Origin: Hydrogenophaga taeniospiralis CCUG 15921 | GTDB lineage: Bacteria; Pseudomonadota; Gammaproteobacteria; Burkholderiales; Burkholderiaceae_C | Direction: 5' to 3' | Length of the DNA: 64,000 nucleotides | Assembly (NCBI RefSeq): GCF_001592305.1 | Contig: NZ_BCWR01000010.1 | Span: 1 to 64,000 of the forward strand | Part shown: positions 39,471-48,273 of the stretch, one piece after another | How the letters are laid out: each line of letters opens with the position of its first letter | Numbering within the stretch: the first letter of the stretch is position 1 | The notes under the pieces: generated by a model | Databases searched by the model: none | What the model was told of the DNA's origin: nothing | What the model saw: the letters and a program-made list of their open reading frames with translations, nothing else | Program-made: the position numbers and the translations under genes

Positions 39471-41708
39471 ATGCGAACCGTTACCAAGCTCGTCTCGGGC
39501 TGGACCTTTCACACTTCTTTTTCGTCTGAACACACCACCAAGGCCCTGCCCGGCGTCGCCGTGCGCCTGCCACACAACGCAGTGGACCTGGAACTGACCT
39601 ACCTGGACGAGCACAGTTACCAGAAGGAATTTGCCTACCAGTACACCCTGGCCTGGGAGCCCGCCTTGGCGGGCCGCGAAGTCAGCCTGCGCTTTGACGG
39701 CGCCATGGCCAACAGCGTGGTCTGGGTCAACGGCCAGCAAGTCGCCGCGCACAAGGATGGCTACACCCCCTTCAGCGCCCGCCTCACCGGCCTGCTCAAG
39801 GAAGGCGACAACCTCATCACCGTCAAGATCGACGGGAGCGAGAACCCCGAGATCCCGCCCTTTGGCGGCCAGATCGACTACCTGACCTATGCCGGCATCT
39901 ACCGCGATGTGTGGCTGCAGGTGAACGACGCCGTATCGATTGCCAACCTCAAGGTGGAAACCTCGCAGGAATTGACGGACACCAAGGGTGTGCTGGTCAA
40001 GGGCTTCCTGGCCAACCCCGCGAACGCCCCCGTCAGTGGCAAGGCCCTGGTCGAACTCTGCAGCGTGGACGGCACCGTGCTGCACCAGCAGACCGTCAGC
40101 CTGGGTGCCACGGGTTTTGAAGCCGCATTTGCATCACTCGCAGGTCTCAAACTCTGGGAGCTCGACGCGCCTCAGCTCTACCTGGTGCGCGCCACGTTGG
40201 ACAACGGCGACCAGCTCAGCACGCGCTTCGGTTTCCGCACCGCCCGCTTCACCACCGAGGGCTTTTTCCTCAATGGCAAACACCTCAAGATCCGCGGCCT
40301 CAACCGCCACCAGAGCTACCCCTACGTAGGCTACGCCATGGGCCAGCGCGCCCAGGCCAAAGATGCCGACGTGGTGAAGCACTCGCTCAAGTGCAACCTG
40401 GTGCGCACCTCGCACTACCCGCAGTCCACCTACTTTCTGGACCGCTGCGACGAGATTGGCCTCTTGGTGTTTGAAGAAATTCCAGGCTGGCAGCACATTG
40501 GTGGCCAGACCTGGCAGGACGAGTCGGTGGAGAACGTGCGCCGCATGGTGGAGCGCGACTGGAACCACCCCTCCATCATCATCTGGGGCGTGCGCATCAA
40601 CGAGTCGCAGGACCACCACGACTTCTACACCCGCACCAACGCCATGGCGCGCAGCCTGGACACTACACGCCAGACCGGCGGCGTGCGCTACATCGAAAAC
40701 AGCGAGCTGCTCGAAGACGTGTACACCGTCAACGACTTCTGCCACGTCGCCACTCCCGAATGGATGAAGGGCATTGCCCCCACACCCCTGCGCCAGCCGC
40801 GCCAGGTGACCGGCCTGGACCATGAGGTGCCGTATCTCATCACCGAGTTCAACGGCCACATGTACCCCACCAAGCGCATCGACCCCGAAGACCGCCAGGC
40901 CGAACACGTGATCCGCCACCTGCAGGTGCTGGACAAGGCGTATGAAAACCCGGTCATCAGCGGCGCCATTGGCTGGTGCATGTACGACTACAACACGCAC
41001 AAGGACTTTGGCGCGGGTGATCGCATCTGCCACCACGGCGTGCTGGACATCTTCCGCGAGCCCAAGTTCGCCGCCTGGGGCTACACCAGCCAGTGCAGCC
41101 CAGCCGAACAGGTGGTGCTGCAGCCCGTGACCTATTGGGCCCGTGGCGAGAAAGACCGCTGCGAGGTGCTGCCCCTCATCGTGCTGACCAACTGCGACCA
41201 TGTGGAACTGAAGGTGGGCGACTTTGCCGCCAAGCGCGCCGAGCCCGACCGCGAACGCTACCCCCACCTGCCGCATGCGCCCGTCATCTTCGACAGCCGC
41301 CACGTCAACATGAGTGACCTGGGCGCCTGGGGCATGCTGTGGCGCGACGCCACCGTCACCGGCTACATCGATGGCAAGGCCGTGGCTACCGTGAAGCTCT
41401 CCGGCAACCCGCTGCCCACCACACTGCAGGTGCAGGTGGACGACACGGTGCTGCGCGCCGACGAGAAAGACGCCACCCGCGTGATCGTGCGTGCGCTGGA
41501 CCAGGCCGGGCGCTTGTTGCCTTTCCTGGACGAGGTGGTGCATGTACAGGTGGCCGGTGCGGCCAGGCTGCTGGGGCCCGACACGCTCACGCTCAAGGGC
41601 GGAGTGACCGGCTTCTGGGTCGAGACCACCGGCGCGGTGGGCGACATCACCGTGCGCGTCTCCACACGCCGCATGGGCGAGCAAGTCCTGACACTACGCG
41701 CAGAATAA
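39471..41708 (+). CDS. Glycoside hydrolase family 2 enzyme (beta-galactosidase/glucuronidase type)
   Basis: A 745-residue GH2 protein. It has an N-terminal sugar-binding jelly roll (YQYTLAWEPALAGREVSLRF, SVVWVNGQQVAAHKDGYTPF), an Ig-like domain and a TIM barrel (LKIRGLNRHQSYPYVGYAMG). The acid/base is Glu378 in IIIWGVRINESQDHHDFY and the nucleophile probably Glu459 in LITEFNGHMYP. A further beta domain follows to the end. No signal peptide is seen, so it acts on imported sugar in the cytoplasm. It is shorter than LacZ and lacks the five-domain LacZ layout. The specific glycone (galactose, glucuronate or mannose) is not certain. Confidence 0.87.
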   Translation: MRTVTKLVSGWTFHTSFSSEHTTKALPGVAVRLPHNAVDLELTYLDEHSYQKEFAYQYTLAWEPALAGREVSLRFDGAMANSVVWVNGQQVAAHKDGYTPFSARLTGLLKEGDNLITVKIDGSENPEIPPFGGQIDYLTYAGIYRDVWLQVNDAVSIANLKVETSQELTDTKGVLVKGFLANPANAPVSGKALVELCSVDGTVLHQQTVSLGATGFEAAFASLAGLKLWELDAPQLYLVRATLDNGDQLSTRFGFRTARFTTEGFFLNGKHLKIRGLNRHQSYPYVGYAMGQRAQAKDADVVKHSLKCNLVRTSHYPQSTYFLDRCDEIGLLVFEEIPGWQHIGGQTWQDESVENVRRMVERDWNHPSIIIWGVRINESQDHHDFYTRTNAMARSLDTTRQTGGVRYIENSELLEDVYTVNDFCHVATPEWMKGIAPTPLRQPRQVTGLDHEVPYLITEFNGHMYPTKRIDPEDRQAEHVIRHLQVLDKAYENPVISGAIGWCMYDYNTHKDFGAGDRICHHGVLDIFREPKFAAWGYTSQCSPAEQVVLQPVTYWARGEKDRCEVLPLIVLTNCDHVELKVGDFAAKRAEPDRERYPHLPHAPVIFDSRHVNMSDLGAWGMLWRDATVTGYIDGKAVATVKLSGNPLPTTLQVQVDDTVLRADEKDATRVIVRALDQAGRLLPFLDEVVHVQVAGAARLLGPDTLTLKGGVTGFWVETTGAVGDITVRVSTRRMGEQVLTLRAE

Positions 41709-41723
41709 AACGAGGAGAACCGC

Positions 41724-42824
41724 ATGGCAGACGTCAAACTCACCCAGGTCCGCAAATCGTTCGGCGATGTCGATGTCATCCGGGGCGTGGACCTGGACAT
41801 CAAACACGGCGAGTTCGTGGTGTTTGTCGGCCCCTCGGGCTGTGGCAAGTCCACGCTGTTGCGCGCCATCTCGGGCCTGGAAGACATCACCAGCGGCGAG
41901 CTGCGCATCGGTGAACAGGTGATGAACCACGTGGACCCGTCCAAACGCGGTATTGCCATGGTGTTCCAGAGCTACGCGCTGTACCCCCACATGACGGTGC
42001 GCGAGAACATGGGCTTTGCGCTCAAACACGCCGGTGTGGCCAAGGCGGAGGTCGCCACCAAGGTGGACGCCGCCGCCAACATCCTGGGCCTGGGCCCGCT
42101 GATGGAGCGCAAGCCCAAGGCCCTGTCGGGCGGGCAGCGCCAACGCGTGGCCATCGGCCGTGCCATCGTGCGCGACCCGCAGGTGTTTCTGTTTGACGAA
42201 CCCCTCTCCAATCTGGACGCCGAGCTGCGCGTGCACATGCGCATCGAGATTGCGCGCCTGCACCGCGAACTGGGCAGCACCATCATCTATGTGACGCACG
42301 ACCAGGTGGAGGCCATGACGCTGGCCGACAAAATCGTGGTGCTGCGCGCCGGTGTGGTGGAGCAGGTGGGCGCGCCGCTGGAGCTGTATGACAACCCAGC
42401 CAACACCTTTGTGGCGGGCTTCATCGGCTCGCCCCGCATGAACTTCTTCGACGGCACAGTGACGGGCCACAACCGATTCAACGGCGTGAACCAGTGCCAA
42501 GTGGCCCTGGCCGGCTTTGACAACACCGTGGTGACCCTGCCGCTGGACGGCAACCTGCCCGCTGTGGGCACCGAGGTGTCGGTGGGCGTGCGGCCCGAAC
42601 ATTTCCAAGAAGACGGCAGCGCCACGCTGCCCGTCAGCATCGACATGCTGGAGCATTTGGGCGGCGAGACCTTTGTGTACGCACGCTCGGCCAGTGGTGT
42701 GATGGTGGTCATGGAAAGCAAACACGGTCGCAGCCTGCGCTCGGGCCAGACAATGGACGCCCACTTTGACGCGGCCAAGGCCCTGCTGTTTGACAAGAGC
42801 GGCCAGCGCATCTACTGCAACTGA
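41724..42824 (+). CDS. Sugar ABC transporter ATPase (MalK/UgpC type)
   Basis: A 366-residue ATPase. Walker A GPSGCGKST near residue 37, Q-loop VFQSYALYPHM, signature LSGGQRQRVAIGRAI, Walker B FLFDEPLSNLD, and His in VTHDQVEAMTLAD. The C-terminal TOBE/regulatory domain (VGVRPEHFQ) is present, as usual for CUT1 systems. It energises the two permeases upstream. It lies between the two glycosidase genes, 15 bp after the GH2 gene and 2 bp before the GH36 gene. Confidence 0.93.
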   Translation: MADVKLTQVRKSFGDVDVIRGVDLDIKHGEFVVFVGPSGCGKSTLLRAISGLEDITSGELRIGEQVMNHVDPSKRGIAMVFQSYALYPHMTVRENMGFALKHAGVAKAEVATKVDAAANILGLGPLMERKPKALSGGQRQRVAIGRAIVRDPQVFLFDEPLSNLDAELRVHMRIEIARLHRELGSTIIYVTHDQVEAMTLADKIVVLRAGVVEQVGAPLELYDNPANTFVAGFIGSPRMNFFDGTVTGHNRFNGVNQCQVALAGFDNTVVTLPLDGNLPAVGTEVSVGVRPEHFQEDGSATLPVSIDMLEHLGGETFVYARSASGVMVVMESKHGRSLRSGQTMDAHFDAAKALLFDKSGQRIYCN

Positions 42825-42826
42825 AC

Positions 42827-45001
42827 ATGCCCACCCACGCACCCGAGGCCTCTGCCGCATTCACCGTTTTGCACGGCACCCACAGCAGTGTGGTGCTGGA
42901 GGTGCGCCCGGACGAGGCACCGCTGTGGCGCTATTGGGGCCCGCGCCTGCCGGACCACTGTGTGCCGCTGGCGCCGCTGCGGGATGGCCGGGCCATCCCG
43001 CCCAGCAGCATGGAGTTGGACCAGCCGCTGACCGTGGCGCCCACCTTTGGCGTCGGCTGGTACGGCCAGAGCGCGCTGCTGGCACACCGCAGCGGACGGC
43101 AGTTTGCTCAGCAGTTCACCGCCTGCCGTATCGAGACCCTGGTGCCCGGCCAAAGCATTGCCATCCACCTGACAGACAGCGTGGCCCAGCTGCGCCTGGT
43201 GCTGCACCTGGCGCTGGACGCTAACGACGTGCTGCAGCTGCGCTGCGAGTTGTTCAATGACGGTGCCGACGTGCTGGACGTGCACTGGCTGGCCGCGGGC
43301 ACCGTGCCGCTGCCGGGCGATGCGCAGGGCGTGCGCTCCTACACGGGCCAATGGGCCAATGAATTCCAGCTGCAGGTGGATGCCCTCTCGCGCAGCCTGT
43401 GGCAGCGCGAGAACCGGCGTGGCCGCACCTCGCACGACAGCTTTCCGGGCGCCGTGGTCACCACGCCGGGCGCCACGCAGCACACGGGCACCGTGTATGG
43501 CGCGCACCTGGCCTGGTCGGGCAACCACCGCCAGGCCATTGAATGGCTGCACGACGGCCAGTACCAATGGCAAATGGGCGAATGGCTGGCGCCGGGCGAA
43601 GTGCGCCTGGCTGCGGGTGAATCGCTGCAGACGCCCACGCTGTTTGCCAGCTGCTCCACGCAGGGTCTGAACGGCCTGGCCGCCAACTTCCACGCCACGG
43701 TGCGCAGCCGCCTGCCCTGGCCCGGCGGGCGCATGCGCCCGCGCCCCGTGCACCTGAACACTTGGGAGGCGGTCTACTTTGACCACCGTACCGAGGACAT
43801 CCGCGCGCTGGCCGCTGCCGCCGCCAGCGTGGGCGTGGAGCGCTTTGTGCTGGACGACGGCTGGTTCCAGGGCCGGCACAGCGACCAGGCCGCGCTGGGC
43901 GACTGGTGGCCCGACCCCGGCAAGTACCCGCACGGTCTGCAGCCGCTGGCGAACCATGTGAACGAGCTGGGCATGGAGTTTGGCCTGTGGGTGGAGCCCG
44001 AGATGGTGAATCCCGACAGCCAGCTCTTTCGCACCCACCCCGACTGGGCGCTGCAGCTCGAAGGCCGCCCGCTGCTCACCATGCGCAACCAGCTGGTGCT
44101 GGACGTGGCCCGCCCCGAGGTGGCGGACTACCTGTTCACCCAGCTGGACACCCTGCTGCAGAACGTGCCCATTGCCTACCTGAAGTGGGACATGAACCGC
44201 GACCTGACCACGGCGGGCGATGCGTTGGGGCGCCCGGCCTACCGCAGCTTTGTGCACGCGCTGTACGCCCTTCTGGACCGGGTGCGCGCCGCCCACCCGC
44301 AGTTGGAGATTGAAAGCTGTGCCTCTGGCGGCGCCCGGCTGGACATGGGCGTGCTGGTCCACACCCACCGCGTGTGGACCAGCGACTGCAACGATGCGCT
44401 GTCGCGCGTGAGCATCCAGCGCGGTGCGCTGCAGTTTTTGCCACCCGAGATTCTGGGCGCCCACATTGGCCCCGCGCCCGTGCACACCACGGGCCGCAGC
44501 CAAAGCCTCAACTTCCGCGCCGGCGTGGCACTCAGCGGCCACCTGGGCATAGAGGCCGATGTGCGCCACCTGAGCGACGAGGAGCGCATGGCGCTGGGCC
44601 GCTGGGTGGGCCTGTACAAACAGCTGCGCAACCGCCTGCATACCGGCCAGGTGTGGCTGGGCGAGGCCGGCGACGGCGTGCTGTGGCAAGCGCATGGTGA
44701 CGCCCATGCCAGCGAGGTACTGCTGCTGGTTTACCGCACCACGCCCACCAGCCACCGCAACACGCCCCCGCTGCGCCTGTCCATGCTGCGCACGGCCGCG
44801 CACTACACCATCGAACGGCTGGACCCCACGCCGCCCGACTGGACCAGCAGCCCGCTGAACGACGCGGCCCTGGCCGCCGGGGCCCAGCAGGCCCTGCCGC
44901 CCACCGCGCACGGCGCCTGGCTGGCGGCCGTGGGCCTACCGCTGCCGCGCATGAACGCGGAGAGTGCGTTGATCTACCGGTTGCGGCTTGTCCCACCGTA
45001 A
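42827..45001 (+). CDS. Alpha-galactosidase, glycoside hydrolase family 36
   Basis: A 724-residue GH36 enzyme. An N-terminal beta-supersandwich is followed by the barrel with FVLDDGWFQGRHSDQAALGD and WVEPEMVNPDS. The nucleophile is probably Asp455 in YLKWDMNRDLT, followed by SCASGGARLDMG and the acid/base Asp520 in WTSDCNDALSR. It is expected to remove alpha-linked galactose from imported oligosaccharides such as melibiose or raffinose. Being cytoplasmic and co-transcribed with the importer and GH2 enzyme, it completes the galactoside locus. It starts 2 bp after the ATPase gene. Confidence 0.9.
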   Translation: MPTHAPEASAAFTVLHGTHSSVVLEVRPDEAPLWRYWGPRLPDHCVPLAPLRDGRAIPPSSMELDQPLTVAPTFGVGWYGQSALLAHRSGRQFAQQFTACRIETLVPGQSIAIHLTDSVAQLRLVLHLALDANDVLQLRCELFNDGADVLDVHWLAAGTVPLPGDAQGVRSYTGQWANEFQLQVDALSRSLWQRENRRGRTSHDSFPGAVVTTPGATQHTGTVYGAHLAWSGNHRQAIEWLHDGQYQWQMGEWLAPGEVRLAAGESLQTPTLFASCSTQGLNGLAANFHATVRSRLPWPGGRMRPRPVHLNTWEAVYFDHRTEDIRALAAAAASVGVERFVLDDGWFQGRHSDQAALGDWWPDPGKYPHGLQPLANHVNELGMEFGLWVEPEMVNPDSQLFRTHPDWALQLEGRPLLTMRNQLVLDVARPEVADYLFTQLDTLLQNVPIAYLKWDMNRDLTTAGDALGRPAYRSFVHALYALLDRVRAAHPQLEIESCASGGARLDMGVLVHTHRVWTSDCNDALSRVSIQRGALQFLPPEILGAHIGPAPVHTTGRSQSLNFRAGVALSGHLGIEADVRHLSDEERMALGRWVGLYKQLRNRLHTGQVWLGEAGDGVLWQAHGDAHASEVLLLVYRTTPTSHRNTPPLRLSMLRTAAHYTIERLDPTPPDWTSSPLNDAALAAGAQQALPPTAHGAWLAAVGLPLPRMNAESALIYRLRLVPP

Positions 45002-45073
45002 AAGTCGCGGCAATTTTCAAAACTTGTTATAGGCCATGCACCTGATGCATCAACACGCAAGTTTCGGAACGAG

Positions 45074-45345
45074 GCGTCGACTGAGCTTCTGATCCGCGTC
45101 CTGACGCGTGAACGTCCACCCGATGGTTCGCTGAGCAGCGTTGCGGGCCTGCTGCCAAGCTTCAGCCTCGCGTTGCAGTCGGCGTCGGCATTCAACACGC
45201 CGGTCCAGGCATTGACGACTGAGGATGCCGATCTTGAGTGGATGTTCAGGTTGTCGATCACCAGATGAACGCGGCGAGCCTTGGCATGCGTGTGGGTCAG
45301 CAGGTCGTCGACGAGGGTCACAAAGTCGGCCTTGCAGGCTGATGA
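45074..45345 (-). pseudogene. IS630-family transposase remnant
   Basis: From 45333 the minus strand reads KADFVTLVDDLLTHTHAKAR then RVHLVIDNLNIHS. This is the catalytic-domain strand of IS630-type transposases with its Asp and DN-x-x-IH motif. At about 45238 the frame changes, and the text continues IGILSRQCLDRR and TIGWTFTRQDADQKLSR, the usual C-terminus. The part with the YTP-x-x-x-SWLNQ-E motif is deleted. There are no clear terminal repeats. The 538-bp gap 45002-45539 otherwise holds only the promoter of the next operon. Confidence 0.65.
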
Positions 45346-45539
45346 CACGCGGCCTGCCTTGTATCCGCATGTAAAACCCCGCAAAAGCAGACCGTTGGCT
45401 CTCCCAAACAGGGGATGGCGCTCTCCCATGTGGGGGATGCCACCCGCGCAGGCGACTCGCAGACTGAACGCGGTCGTTTCCCATGACGCATCGGGCCTCA
45501 TGCGGATCGATCGCCCACCCCAATCACCGAGGAGTCGCC

Positions 45540-47711
45540 ATGGCCAAGTCACCCAACCCAGGTGCGGGCAGCAATGCCCGCACCACTCCGTCCCCTGATC
45601 GCGCCGCTGTTGCCGCAGCGCGCCTGTCCGCCGACTTTGACGCCGCCGAGTCGGCGGTGGTCGGCAAGCTGGGCGCCGCGCGCCTGGCGGCCTTGAGCGG
45701 TGCGCCGATCAAACGCCTGGCCGGTCAGCCGGTGGCCGAGCTGAAGGCCAAGCTGGGCCATGTGCTGGACCCGCGCTGGCTCTTCATGCAGCGGGTGTGC
45801 GGCAAGGTGGTGCGCACTGACGCGACCACGGGTCGCCAGATGCCGGTGCCGCTGGCCACCGTGCAGGTGGAAGACACCGACTGTTCGCTGTTCGCTTTCC
45901 ACCCCGTGGGTTCGCCGTGGAGCTGGCTGTTTCCGTTCAACTGCCGGCGCGAGGTGATCGCCACCGTGAAGACGGACGCGTGCGGCAACTTCTGCGTCTG
46001 GATTCCACGCTTCGACATCGACTGGGTGCTGCGCTGGCGCACGCTGCGGCTGTGTTTCCCGGTGCTCTTCGAGCGGCCGAACTGGCGCGAGCTGCTGGAC
46101 GATCTGCGGGAGCGCATCCCGGTGCTCACCGAGCGCGACCCGCGCGGGCCCATCCCGGGGCCGGATCCGGCGCCCGACTTCGCGGCACTGCGGCGCATCG
46201 CCGCGATGGGCGATACGCGCGCGGCCGAGGCACTGGCCCGCTTCGAGACCCTGCCCGGCGCCGCGTTTGGCGAAGACACTTCCGCGCTGGACCAGGCGCT
46301 GGACGCACCGGCGGCGCTGCGCATGGCGCCGCCGCTGCCGGCCGACTTCATGGTCGACACCGGTGGCAAGAAGGGCGTGCTGTCGCGCGTGGCGCTGGAC
46401 AGCGTGGCCGCACAGCTGCGGCTGGACCCCAAGGCGTTCGAGGGTTTTGACCCGCAGCACTGGATCGGCCCGATGCGGCGCTGCGTGAACATTCATGTGC
46501 CCGAGTGGGTGCCCATCATCGACGTGCCCGACATCACCTTCCGCGTGCTGCAGGACGTGGACGGCGACGGCGTGGAAGAGGTGATCTATGGCGAGAGCCA
46601 CTTCGACGTGCGCTGGAACGCCGGGAACCTGCCCTTCGTGACGCTGGAGGCGGACCCGAGCGCGCGCGTGGCGCCCGACTGTTTCCCCGACGAGCAGATA
46701 CCTTGCGGCAACGCGCCCGCCATCGTCATGGCCGGGCGCCTGCCGCTCACGGGTGACCCGACTACCTTTGACGGTGCCACCGGCTACAACCTGCGCACCA
46801 ACCGCCCGCACCCCTCGGGCACCAGCGTCGATGCCTTGCCCAACCCGACCGCGCGTTCCCCGGCCTACGGCAAGCTGTCGCTGCTGGGCTGCCACCGCAC
46901 GCACCCGGCGGCCACGCACTACCGCGTGCTGTACCGCCACCGCGCGCCGGGCAGCGCGGTCTTTGGCCCGCAGACGCCTTTTGTGGGCGTGAGCTGGTGG
47001 CTCTACCGGCTCAACGGCGTCGGCGTGGGCGAGTGGCACGCGCCCACCAGCGATGCCAACGGCTGGTACCCGATCAACCTGCCCGCCGGGCCCAACAACT
47101 GGCTGCCCAGCGAGCAACTGCTGCTCGACTGGCCCACGGGAGGCGCCTACCCCGACGGCACTTACGAGCTGGTGCTGCAGGTGGGCACGCTGCCAAGCAA
47201 CGTGTTGTCCAGCGCGGCGCCGGTGGCGGTGGTGGTGGACAACCACGCACCCGGCTTCGTGTTCGACATCGCGTGGCGCAAGGCCGGCGATGCCGCCTGG
47301 CTGCCCATCGGCGGCAACTGCCCGGTGGTGCACCGTGGGGCTGTGCCGGTGGCGGTGGAGTTCCGCGTCACGATGGACGTGCACAGTGAGCACTTCCGCA
47401 ACGCCTACTTCCACCCGACCGTCTGCGGCAACGTGGGCATGGTGCGCACGGGCGGCAGCGGTGGTGCGGACGGGCCGCTCGGCTTTGAGCACTGGCACAC
47501 CACGGTGGGCGACCAAGGCGGGCTGATGCAGGCGGTGTACACACTGCCGGCCGCCGCCGCCCAGGGCTCCTACGGCTTCTTTGCCCGCAGCGTCTCGCGC
47601 GCCTTTGACACCAACCAGGTGATGGCGCCGCCGACACCGGCCTTCGAATACGAGGCCACACGTGTGTACCAGGACGCGAGCCGCCTGTTCGCGGTGTTCA
47701 ACGCCGATTGA
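45540..47711 (+). CDS. Large unrecognised protein, first of a three-gene operon
   Basis: A 723-residue protein I do not recognise. The first 60 residues are low-complexity and Ala-rich without a signal peptide. Residues about 85-165 look like a carboxypeptidase-regulatory-type beta-sandwich (CGKVVRTDATTGRQMPVPLA ... VIATVKTDACGNFCVWIPRF). The middle has PDITFRVLQDVDGDGVEEVI, a Ca-site-like Asp-rich loop, and SHFDVRW. The C-terminal third carries beta-rich Ig-like stretches (YELVLQVG; VVVDNHAPGF). About eight cysteines are visible. GAGGAG precedes ATG 45540. It looks structural or surface-related rather than enzymatic, but that is only an impression. GC matches the chromosome. Confidence 0.7.
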   Translation: MAKSPNPGAGSNARTTPSPDRAAVAAARLSADFDAAESAVVGKLGAARLAALSGAPIKRLAGQPVAELKAKLGHVLDPRWLFMQRVCGKVVRTDATTGRQMPVPLATVQVEDTDCSLFAFHPVGSPWSWLFPFNCRREVIATVKTDACGNFCVWIPRFDIDWVLRWRTLRLCFPVLFERPNWRELLDDLRERIPVLTERDPRGPIPGPDPAPDFAALRRIAAMGDTRAAEALARFETLPGAAFGEDTSALDQALDAPAALRMAPPLPADFMVDTGGKKGVLSRVALDSVAAQLRLDPKAFEGFDPQHWIGPMRRCVNIHVPEWVPIIDVPDITFRVLQDVDGDGVEEVIYGESHFDVRWNAGNLPFVTLEADPSARVAPDCFPDEQIPCGNAPAIVMAGRLPLTGDPTTFDGATGYNLRTNRPHPSGTSVDALPNPTARSPAYGKLSLLGCHRTHPAATHYRVLYRHRAPGSAVFGPQTPFVGVSWWLYRLNGVGVGEWHAPTSDANGWYPINLPAGPNNWLPSEQLLLDWPTGGAYPDGTYELVLQVGTLPSNVLSSAAPVAVVVDNHAPGFVFDIAWRKAGDAAWLPIGGNCPVVHRGAVPVAVEFRVTMDVHSEHFRNAYFHPTVCGNVGMVRTGGSGGADGPLGFEHWHTTVGDQGGLMQAVYTLPAAAAQGSYGFFARSVSRAFDTNQVMAPPTPAFEYEATRVYQDASRLFAVFNAD

Positions 47712-47719
47712 GCCCGCCC

Positions 47720-48025
47720 ATGGACCTCGGCTTTGGCTCCGAGCCACCGTGGTTTGAAGCGGTGCTCTCGGTGCTGGCCGTGTGGCGGCTGGCCCGGCTG
47801 GTGGCGCGTGAGCGGGGCCCGTTCGACCTCGTCTCGCGCCTGCACGTGGCCGCGGCCGGCACGCCGCTGGCCGACGGCCTGGCCTGCGTGCACTGCCTAG
47901 GCGTCTGGCTGGCGGTGCTGCCCGCGGCCCTGCTGGCGCCGGGGTGGGTGGCGGGGTTGCTGCTGTGGCTGGCCGTGGCCGGCGGCGCGAGCGCAATCGA
48001 ATTGGCTGTGGGAGAACGATCATGA
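47720..48025 (+). CDS. Small membrane protein, DUF1360-like
   Basis: A 101-residue protein with about three hydrophobic helices. The pattern WRLARLVARERGPFDLVSRL followed by ACVHCLGVWLAVLPAALLAP fits the DUF1360 group (R-L-x-x-L-V, GPFD, C-x-x-C-x-G-V-W). This group includes phage and spore-related membrane proteins of unknown role. It starts 9 bp after the 723-residue protein's stop and overlaps the next gene by 4 bp, so all three are co-translated. Confidence 0.65.
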   Translation: MDLGFGSEPPWFEAVLSVLAVWRLARLVARERGPFDLVSRLHVAAAGTPLADGLACVHCLGVWLAVLPAALLAPGWVAGLLLWLAVAGGASAIELAVGERS

Positions 48026-48264
48026 GCTGTTGTCAACGACCCTCGGCGCTGGTACCCGACCGCTGGGCCGCTGCCGGTTCGCCGCAGCCGCCCGCTGCAA
48101 TGGCGGCTGTGCCCGGGCGCCTGCGTTTCAACGGTGGCCGGGCGCTCAGCCTCCCGGTGGGTCATCGCCGGGTACTGGCCCGGCCGGGTGAGGAACTGTT
48201 GGGTTTGAGCGAAGCAGAGCGCGAGGTGCTGTGGCGCACCGGTCTGTTCGGGCCGGTGGTCTGA
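48022..48264 (+). CDS. 80-residue unknown protein of the same operon
   Basis: A short protein starting MSCCQRPSALVPDRWAAAGS and ending EAEREVLWRTGLFGPVV. It has a pair of cysteines near the start, a Pro/Ala-rich linker and a C-terminal part RRVLARPGEELLGLSEAERE. No membrane segment or known family. The ATGA overlap with the DUF1360-like gene and GGGAG upstream support it as a real gene. It ends 9 bp before the convergent GST gene. Confidence 0.55.
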   Translation: MSCCQRPSALVPDRWAAAGSPQPPAAMAAVPGRLRFNGGRALSLPVGHRRVLARPGEELLGLSEAEREVLWRTGLFGPVV

Positions 48265-48273
48265 GCGACCGCC

